This document shows positions 6,132-10,165 of a stretch of DNA of 10,165 nucleotides, in pieces (position 1 is the stretch's first letter; each line of letters begins with the position of its first letter). The translations under genes were made by a program, and so were the position numbers. This stretch comes from T1Sed10-49 sp046498405 (GTDB lineage Bacteria > Actinomycetota > Nitriliruptoria > Euzebyales > Egibacteraceae). The stretch spans positions 1 through 10,165 of the forward strand of contig JAWOAS010000024.1 in the NCBI GenBank assembly GCA_046498405.1. Reading direction: 5' to 3'. The notes under the pieces were generated by a model, which saw nothing but the letters and a program-made list of their open reading frames with translations, ran no database searches and was not told where the DNA came from.

Positions 6132-7639
6132 CGCGCGACCGCCGAGGGCAGGGCGAGGCGGTGCCCGAGCGCCTCGGCGACGTGCCCGGCGTCGATGGCG
6201 TCGGCGCCGTCGAGGTCGGCGCAGGTCCGCGCCACGCGCAGCGCGCGGTCGTGGCCCCGGGCGGTAAGCAGCCCGGCGTCGACGGCGGCGGCGAGTTGGG
6301 CCAGCGCGGCGGGACGCGCGCTCGCGCGCACCGTGGCCGCGGGGGCCCCGGCGTTGCGCACCCCGCGGCCCTGCCGCCGCGCGCCGGCCTCGCGCGCCGC
6401 GGCGACCCGGGCGGCGACCGCCGCGCTGGGCTCGCCCTCGGCGGTGGCGAGCAGATCGGCCGCGCCGACGGGGGCGACCGCCGGGGCGAGGTCGATGCGG
6501 TCGGCCAGCGGCCCTGACAGCCGCGCCCGGTAGCGGGCGACGTCGGCCTCGCGGCAGACGCAGCGCCGCCCACCGCCGCAGGGGCAGGGGTTGGCCGCGG
6601 CGACGAGCTGGGTCGCCGCAGGGTAGGCCACGCTCGCGCGCGAGCGCGCGATGCGCACGACGCCCTCCTCGAGGGGCTCGCGCAGGGCGTCGAGGAGCCG
6701 CCGTGGCCACTCGAGGAGCTCGTCGAGGAAGAGGACCCCGTGGGTGGCGAGGCTGACCTCGCCGGGCCTGGCCACGCCGGCACCGCCGCCGAGCAGCGCT
6801 GCGGCGGAGGCGGAGTGGTGCGGCGCGCGGAAGGGCGGGGTGCGGTCGAGCGCGGCGCCGTCGAGGAGACCGGCCACCGAGCGGATCGCCGCGAGCTCGA
6901 GCGCGGCGTCGTCGTCGAGGGGCGGCAGGATCGTCGGCAGGCGGGCGGCGAGCATCGACTTGCCGCACCCCGGAGGGCCGATGAGCAGGAGGTGGTGGCC
7001 CCCTGCCGCGGCGATCTCGAGCGCCCGGCGCGCCTCGAGCTGCCCGCGCACCTCGGCGAGGTCGCCCCGCGGCCCCGCCGACGGCGGCACGACGGGCGCC
7101 TCGGCGGCGCGCGCCGGCGCGCCGGTGAGCACGGCGACGGCCTCGGCGAGGTCGGCGACGGCGGCGACCTCCACGCCGGAGGCCAGCGCGGCCTCCGCGG
7201 CGTTGCCCCGCGCGACGAGCAGGCGGCCGGCGCCGCTCCTCGCGGCGTGGACCGCCGAGGGCAGGACCCCGGGCACCGGGCGCACCGAGCCGTCGAGGGC
7301 GAGCTCGCCGAGCGCGACGACCCCACGCAGCGCCTCCTGGCCGAGGACCTCGAGCTGGGCGCAGACTGCGAGCGCCGTCGGCAGGTCGAAACGCGCCCCG
7401 AGCTTGGGCACGTCGGCGGGCGCCAGCGAGATGAGGACCTTGCGACTGCCGACGGCGAAGCCGCTCGCGGCCAGCGCGGTGCGCACCCGGTCGGCGGCCT
7501 CCCGCGCCGGCGCGCCGGAGGAGCCGATGACGTGGAAGCCCGGCAGGCCCGCCGAGACGTGCACCTCGACGGTGACCTCGCGGGCCTCGAGCCCGACCTG
7601 GGCCACGGTCCCCGCCCACGTCACCCGCGCCCGGCTCAC
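6128..7639 (-). CDS. comM: Mg-chelatase-like AAA+ ATPase ComM (YifB family)
   Basis: ComM is a hexameric AAA+ helicase that promotes branch migration during recombination of transformed DNA. The protein has 503 residues, the family's normal length. Residues 1–175 form the N-terminal ChlI/Lon-like domain (VEVHVSAGLPGFHVIG, SLAPADVPKLGARFDLPTAL). The ATPase domain has Walker A GPPGCGKSM (221–229), Walker B VLFLDE (302–307), a PGEVSLATHG block (292–301) and SGPLADRIDL (375–384). A cysteine cluster follows at NPCPCG (350–355) and RCVC (359–362), the probable zinc-binding element of the family. The C-terminal helical domain begins near 440. The GTG start at 7639 overlaps the yraN stop as GTGA, and the stop overlaps dprA as ATGA, so yraN, comM and dprA form one coupled unit. 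All key residues are present. Confidence 0.96.
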   Translation of the reverse strand: MSRARVTWAGTVAQVGLEAREVTVEVHVSAGLPGFHVIGSSGAPAREAADRVRTALAASGFAVGSRKVLISLAPADVPKLGARFDLPTALAVCAQLEVLGQEALRGVVALGELALDGSVRPVPGVLPSAVHAARSGAGRLLVARGNAAEAALASGVEVAAVADLAEAVAVLTGAPARAAEAPVVPPSAGPRGDLAEVRGQLEARRALEIAAAGGHHLLLIGPPGCGKSMLAARLPTILPPLDDDAALELAAIRSVAGLLDGAALDRTPPFRAPHHSASAAALLGGGAGVARPGEVSLATHGVLFLDELLEWPRRLLDALREPLEEGVVRIARSRASVAYPAATQLVAAANPCPCGGGRRCVCREADVARYRARLSGPLADRIDLAPAVAPVGAADLLATAEGEPSAAVAARVAAAREAGARRQGRGVRNAGAPAATVRASARPAALAQLAAAVDAGLLTARGHDRALRVARTCADLDGADAIDAGHVAEALGHRLALPSAVAR

Positions 7640-8010
7640 GCCACGCCCTCGAGGTGGCAGATCGCCGCGGCGCCGCCGCCGGGCGGCCAGGCCACCGCCA
7701 CGACGTCGATGCGCAGCGGCGCGCCGCGCCAGCCACGCTCCTCGAGCCAGCGCAGCGCGAGGCGCCGCAGCTGCCGGCGCTTGCGGGCGTCGACGCCCTC
7801 GGCGGCCTCCTCCGGCCAGGCCCGGCGGCGCGCCTTGACCTCGCAGACGACGATCGTCGCGCCATGGCGGCAGACGAGGTCGAGCTCGCCCCGCAGGTCC
7901 GGGCCGGCATGGCGCCAGCCGCGCTCGAGGATCTCGTAGCCGCCGGCGCGGAGGTGGCGGGCGGCGAGCCGCTCGCCGAGCCGCCCGAGACGGTCGCTGG
8001 AGGTCGACAT
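7636..8010 (-). CDS. yraN: YraN family protein (UPF0102), nuclease-like fold
   Basis: The protein has 124 residues, the family norm. It carries the restriction-endonuclease-like core of UPF0102: GELDLVCRHG (41–50) and VVCEVKARR (54–62), giving the D…ExK arrangement of the PD-(D/E)xK superfamily. Preceding it is the LGERLAARHLRAGGYEILERGWR helix-strand block. The biological role of YraN is poorly defined; its constant position beside comM and dprA suggests DNA processing, but that is inference. The ATG at 8010 is taken because the family starts there. There is no ribosome-binding site; instead TAGCCT lies exactly 6 nt upstream (8017–8022), suggesting a leaderless transcript and an internal promoter within this gene run. 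It ends in a 4-nt overlap with comM. Confidence 0.93.
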   Translation of the reverse strand: MSTSSDRLGRLGERLAARHLRAGGYEILERGWRHAGPDLRGELDLVCRHGATIVVCEVKARRRAWPEEAAEGVDARKRRQLRRLALRWLEERGWRGAPLRIDVVAVAWPPGGGAAAICHLEGVA

Positions 8011-8016
8011 GCGGCG

Positions 8017-8022
8017 AGGCTA
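8017..8022 (-). promoter_or_regulatory. Possible -10 element (TAGCCT) for a leaderless yraN transcript
   Basis: On the minus strand TAGCCT is followed by exactly 6 nt and the yraN ATG. No purine-rich ribosome-binding site is present. A stem-loop at 8038–8062 lies just upstream, so yraN may be transcribed separately from DUF2469. No -35 is evident. Confidence 0.35.
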
Positions 8023-8037
8023 GGAGCGGCGACCCTC

Positions 8038-8062
8038 CCGGCGGGCCGATGGGGCCCGCCGG
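8038..8062. terminator. 10-bp perfect GC stem-loop between the small membrane ORF and yraN
   Basis: CCGGCGGGCC (8038–8047) pairs perfectly with GGCCCGCCGG (8053–8062) around a 5-nt loop. It lies within the 68-nt gap (8011–8078) that separates the small membrane ORF from yraN, the only sizeable gap between lepB and dprA. It has no T-tract. It could be a terminator or attenuator ending the lepB-side transcript, which would fit a new leaderless promoter for yraN just downstream. Chance formation is easy at this base composition. Confidence 0.4.
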
Positions 8063-8078
8063 CCTGTGGACGACGGTC

Positions 8079-8195
8079 TCAGAGCAGCCCCGCGGCCCAG
8101 GCCACGAGCGCGGCGATGACCGCGAGGGCGGCGAGCAGCATGACGACGTCGACGGCGTCGGCGTCGCCGCGGCGGAACGGCGAGCGCAGGCGCAC
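8079..8195 (-). CDS. Small single-helix membrane protein, 38 residues
   Basis: A GTG start at 8195 opens a 38-codon frame that ends at TGA 8079–8081. Residues 1–14 are basic then acidic (RLRSPFRRGDADA). Residues 15–38 are almost wholly hydrophobic (Val, Leu, Ala, Ile, one Trp), giving a single membrane helix, N-terminus inside by the positive-inside rule. The frame starts 3 nt after the DUF2469 stop (TAG-CAC-GTG), and is in the same frame as DUF2469. The tight spacing suggests translational coupling. DUF2469 is full length without it, since the family ends near its PPLLE, so this is probably a separate gene and not a lost extension. I do not recognise a family. A clean transmembrane segment after a basic N-terminus in exactly the gap between two operon genes supports its reality, but 38 codons is short and chance cannot be excluded. 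Confidence 0.6.
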   Translation of the reverse strand: MRLRSPFRRGDADAVDVVMLLAALAVIAALVAWAAGLL

Positions 8196-8198
8196 GTG

Positions 8199-8507
8199 CT
8201 ACTCGAGCAGGGGCGGGTCGTCGCTGGCGACGATGCGCTCGACGTTGACGTCGCGGAAGGTCAGCGCCCGGACGTGGGAGACGAAGCGCGCGGGGCGGTG
8301 CATGTCCCACACCCAGGCGTCGGACAGCGTGACCTCGAAGTACGTGTCCTCGCCCTCGCCGCGCACGGTGACGTCGACGTCGTTGGCGAGGTAGAAGCGC
8401 CGCTCGGTCTCGACGACGTAGGTGAACATCCGCACGACGTCGCGGTACTCGCGGTAGAGGGCGAGCTCCATCTCCGCCTCGTAGCGCTCGAGGTCCTCAG
8501 CGCTCAT
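8199..8507 (-). CDS. DUF2469 family protein
   Basis: The protein has 102 residues and belongs to the actinobacterial DUF2469 family (the Rv2901c type of Mycobacterium). The conserved stretches are visible: MSAEDLERYEAEMELALYREYRDVV at the N-terminus, the YVVETERRFYLAND block (30–43), TYFEVTLSDAWVWDMHRPARFV (given as its signature around 55–76) and VRALTFRDVNVE (79–90). Its molecular function is unknown; it is small, acidic, without signal peptide or membrane helix, so it should be cytoplasmic. It is nearly restricted to Actinomycetota, which is strong taxonomic evidence. The ATG at 8507 has AGGAGG (8513–8518) 5 nt upstream. In most actinobacteria rnhB sits between lepB and this gene; here the gap to lepB is only 22 nt. 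Confidence 0.95.
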   Translation of the reverse strand: MSAEDLERYEAEMELALYREYRDVVRMFTYVVETERRFYLANDVDVTVRGEGEDTYFEVTLSDAWVWDMHRPARFVSHVRALTFRDVNVERIVASDDPPLLE

Positions 8508-8529
8508 CGCGGCCTCCTCTGCGGGGCGC

Positions 8530-9435
8530 TCACGGGGTCGCGGCGGCCTCCGACGGGACCGCCGACGCGTCGTAGTCGGGCAGCGGCAGCGCGCTCAACC
8601 GCCCGGGCGGCCAGATGACGACGAAGGCGCGGCCGATGAGGTCCTCCTCGGGCACGGTGTCGATGAGCGAGCGGCTGTCGGAGGAGTTCGGGCGGTTGTC
8701 GCCCATCATGAAGTACTCCCCCTCGGGGACCTCCGTGGGCCCGAAGTCGACGACGTCGGGCCGGGAGAGGTAGCCGCCCTCGGCCTCCGGCGCCTCGGCG
8801 ACGGGCTCGCCGTCGATGAGCACGACGCCGTCGCGCATCTCGATCGTCTCCCCCGGCAGGCCGATGATGCGCTTGATGAAGTCCTTCTCGCCGCCCGTCG
8901 AGGCCCCGAAGCCCCCGGCGATCGTGTCGAGGAACTGGTCGAGCAGGCCCTCGGCCTCCGCCGCCCCGGGCACCTCGTCGTCGTGGGTGAAGACGACGAC
9001 CTCGCCCCGCTCGGGATCGCGCACCTCGTGGACGAGCTTGTTGACGAGCACGCGGTCGCCGACAGCCAGCGTCGGCAGCATCGACTCCGAGGGGATGTAG
9101 AACGCCTGCACGACGAAGGTCTTGAGCAGCAGCGCGAGGATGAAGGCGATGAGCACGAGCACCGGCAGCTCGACGAGGAAGGACCGCTGCCGGCGCCGCC
9201 CGCCGGGTGGGGCGCCCGTCGACCCTGCGTCGCGGCCGCCACCGTCGTCGCGCCCGCCGGCGCCGGGGCCGTCGTGGGGTGCCGGCAGGTCGTCGCCGGC
9301 GCCGTCGCCGTCGCCGCGGTGGTCCGAGGGCGGCGACCGGTCCTCAGCGACGGGCCCGGCGTCGACGCCGCCGGCGCCACCGCGCACGGGCGTGGGCGGC
9401 CCGACGTCCTCGGCGGGGTCTCGGCGGTCGGTCAC
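8530..9435 (-). CDS. lepB: Signal peptidase I
   Basis: Type I signal peptidase removes signal peptides from exported proteins at the outer face of the membrane. The product is 301 residues. Residues 1–83 are a disordered Gly/Asp/Pro-rich cytoplasmic extension ending in GGRRRQR, residues 86–106 are the single membrane helix, and the catalytic domain follows. The nucleophile Ser118 is in YIPSESMLPTL, and the general base Lys188 in KDFIKRIIGLPGE. The conserved GDNRPNSSDSR box is at 245–255 and the lipid-contact GRAFVVIWP segment at 268–276. The catalytic domain is complete. The GTG start at 9435 is 21 nt after the rplS stop, with only a weak GAGG upstream; an internal start would remove part of the disordered extension. 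It is probably co-transcribed with rplS, as is usual in actinobacteria. Confidence 0.96.
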   Translation of the reverse strand: MTDRRDPAEDVGPPTPVRGGAGGVDAGPVAEDRSPPSDHRGDGDGAGDDLPAPHDGPGAGGRDDGGGRDAGSTGAPPGGRRRQRSFLVELPVLVLIAFILALLLKTFVVQAFYIPSESMLPTLAVGDRVLVNKLVHEVRDPERGEVVVFTHDDEVPGAAEAEGLLDQFLDTIAGGFGASTGGEKDFIKRIIGLPGETIEMRDGVVLIDGEPVAEAPEAEGGYLSRPDVVDFGPTEVPEGEYFMMGDNRPNSSDSRSLIDTVPEEDLIGRAFVVIWPPGRLSALPLPDYDASAVPSEAAATP

Positions 9436-9456
9436 TGCCGCCTCATCCGCGGGCGC

Positions 9457-9816
9457 CTAGGCGCCTGCGGTCTCCCGACGCTCGCGCACGCGCGCCTTCT
9501 TGCCGACGCGGTCGCGCAGGTAGTAGAGCTTCGCGCGGCGCACGCGACCCCGACGGGCGACCTCGATGTGGTCGATGACCGGGGCGTGGACGGGGAAGGT
9601 CCGCTCGACGCCGACGCCGTTGAAGCTGATCTTGCGCACGGTGAAGGTCTCGCTGATCCCGCTGCCCTTGCGGGCGATGACCACGCCCTCGAAGACCTGC
9701 ACGCGGGTGCGGTTGCCCTCGGTCACCTTGACGTGCACCTTCACGGTGTCACCCGCGCGGAACGCGGGCACGTCGTCGCGGAGGCTCTCGATGTCGACGA
9801 GGTCGGTGGGCTTCAT
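9457..9816 (-). CDS. rplS: 50S ribosomal protein L19
   Basis: L19 lies at the interface of the large and small subunits. The protein is 119 residues, normal length. The family core is plain: FRAGDTVKVHVKVTEGNRTR (19–38), VQVFEGVVIARKGSGISETFTVRKIS (39–64 region), VGVERTFPVHAPVIDHIEV (68–86) and RRAKLYYLRDRVGKKARVRE (93–112). The ATG at 9816 is chosen from homology and from GGAGAG at 9826–9831, 9 nt upstream; the frame stays open further upstream but that segment has no L19 similarity and would cross the promoter region. The gene follows trmD, the usual bacterial order, and has its own strong promoter candidate overlapping the trmD stop. Confidence 0.98.
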   Translation of the reverse strand: MKPTDLVDIESLRDDVPAFRAGDTVKVHVKVTEGNRTRVQVFEGVVIARKGSGISETFTVRKISFNGVGVERTFPVHAPVIDHIEVARRGRVRRAKLYYLRDRVGKKARVRERRETAGA

Positions 9817-9894
9817 GGCGCGGCGCTCTCCACTGGCGATGGGCGGTGTCGGGGCCGGCAGCACGCAGACGCAGGGCGCGCGGCCCGATGGACC

Positions 9895-9924
9895 AGCATA
9901 GCCCTCGCGCGCGCCGAGGGTCAA
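9895..9924 (-). promoter_or_regulatory. Sigma-70-type promoter for rplS
   Basis: On the minus strand TTGACC (9919–9924) and TATGCT (9895–9900) are separated by 18 nt. Both hexamers are close to consensus, which stands out in such GC-rich DNA. The -35 overlaps the trmD stop codon. The spacer contains a 6-bp inverted repeat (ccctcg…cgaggg, 9902–9920), which could be an operator or an RNA hairpin ending trmD. Transcription should start near 9888, leaving a leader of about 72 nt before rplS. Confidence 0.6.
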
Positions 9925-10165
9925 TCAGCGCCCGGATCCCGCCCCGCGGCGTCCTCCCGAGGGGCCGCGCGGCGCGCGCGCCAGCGCGCGAGGAGGTCGG
10001 GGCGCACCTCGGCGGTCCTGGCCAGCGCCTGCTCGCGGCGCCAGGCCTCGACCGCGGCGTGGTCGCCCGAGCGCAGGACCTCGGGCACGACGAGGCCCTC
10101 GATCTCGGCCGGGCGGGTGTACTGGGGGTGCTCGAGGAGCCCGTCGGCGAAGGACTCGTCACTCG
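9921..10165 (-). CDS. trmD: tRNA (guanine37-N1)-methyltransferase TrmD, C-terminal part only
   Basis: TrmD methylates G37 of tRNAs to prevent frameshifting, using S-adenosylmethionine. Only the last 80 residues are inside the window; the gene runs off the right edge. What remains is the linker and C-terminal helical domain: SDESFADGLLEHPQYTRPAE, then VVPEVLRSGDHAAVEAWRRE, then RTAEVRPDLLARW. The pattern H-P-Q-Y-T-R-P with VPEVLxSGxH is the hallmark of TrmD. The trefoil-knot SAM site is not in view. After the domain there is a short Arg/Ala-rich tail and TGA at 9921–9923, inside the -35 of the rplS promoter. The order trmD–rplS supports the call. Confidence 0.95.
   Translation of the reverse strand, partial: SDESFADGLLEHPQYTRPAEIEGLVVPEVLRSGDHAAVEAWRREQALARTAEVRPDLLARWRARRAAPREDAAGRDPGAD

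Noticed and set aside
4806..7326. Very long open frames on both strands over dprA and comM (for example 4806–6533 plus and 4834–7326 minus)
   Set aside because: Low-complexity Arg/Ala/Pro/Ser translations in alternate frames of conserved genes; stop codons are rare at this GC content.
6132..7910. Upstream in-frame extension of dprA to 7910
   Set aside because: The extension overlaps all of comM and part of yraN and is Arg/Ala-rich nonsense; DprA homology starts at the ATG at 6131, in a standard 4-nt overlap with comM.
9817..9924. N-terminal extension of L19 to 9924
   Set aside because: It would run through the promoter and ribosome-binding site region and has no L19 similarity; the ATG at 9816 gives the family length.
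1..10165. A novel defence, biosynthetic or mobile system
   Set aside because: Every confident gene belongs to a conserved housekeeping run. The only unrecognised pieces are a 38-codon membrane frame, a 17-codon frame and one envelope protein, which do not form a system.

Overview
The window comes from a very GC-rich bacterium. Gene content and order point to Actinomycetota: a DUF2469 gene next to lepB, a WhiG/FliA-type sigma factor next to xerC, and the run trmD–rplS–lepB–DUF2469–yraN–comM–dprA–xerC–sigma–M23–rpsB, which I recognise as the conserved actinobacterial housekeeping segment that normally continues into tsf. A deep-branching class such as Nitriliruptoria or Acidimicrobiia is possible, but I cannot settle that from sequence alone.

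Layout. Almost everything is on the minus strand, so transcription runs right to left. From the right edge: trmD (3' end only, 9921–10165), a well-formed promoter (TTGACC-18-TATGCT, 9895–9924), rplS (9457–9816), lepB (8530–9435), DUF2469 (8199–8507), a small single-helix membrane protein of 38 residues with a GTG start (8079–8195), yraN (7636–8010), comM (6128–7639) and dprA (5040–6131). The last three overlap at GTGA and ATGA junctions. A plus-strand gene for a membrane-anchored secreted protein resembling the LppX/LprAFG type (4055–5032) is inserted between dprA and xerC. Minus-strand order then resumes with xerC (3024–3944), the sigma factor (2171–2992), a small secreted M23/LytM-like protein (1576–2073) and rpsB (256–1332). 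A 22-bp GC stem-loop (195–245) closes rpsB. Past it, where tsf is expected, lies an inverted, slightly diverged copy of the rpsB 3' end (about 1–156).

How the genes relate. trmD and rplS serve tRNA modification and the ribosome, lepB serves secretion, comM and dprA handle incoming DNA during transformation, xerC resolves chromosome dimers, and rpsB is a ribosomal protein. They share position more than pathway. The only tight functional pair is comM–dprA, with yraN coupled to it.

The points worth attention are small-scale. (1) The sigma gene has a strong ribosome-binding site and ATG at 3049, but an in-frame TGA ends that frame after 17 codons, two codons before the GTG that opens the sigma frame. 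(2) Nested inverted repeats at the left edge look like a fold-back or strain-chimeric contig end. (3) The S2 protein carries a long acidic tail with a duplicated EPLxEWExAL motif and an 18-bp tandem repeat. (4) The M23 protein has lost its zinc-ligand aspartate. (5) Three genes have a TANNNT hexamer exactly 6 nt before their ATG, as expected for leaderless mRNAs. I see no CRISPR, transposon, phage module, tRNA or rRNA, and no evidence of a novel multi-gene system.
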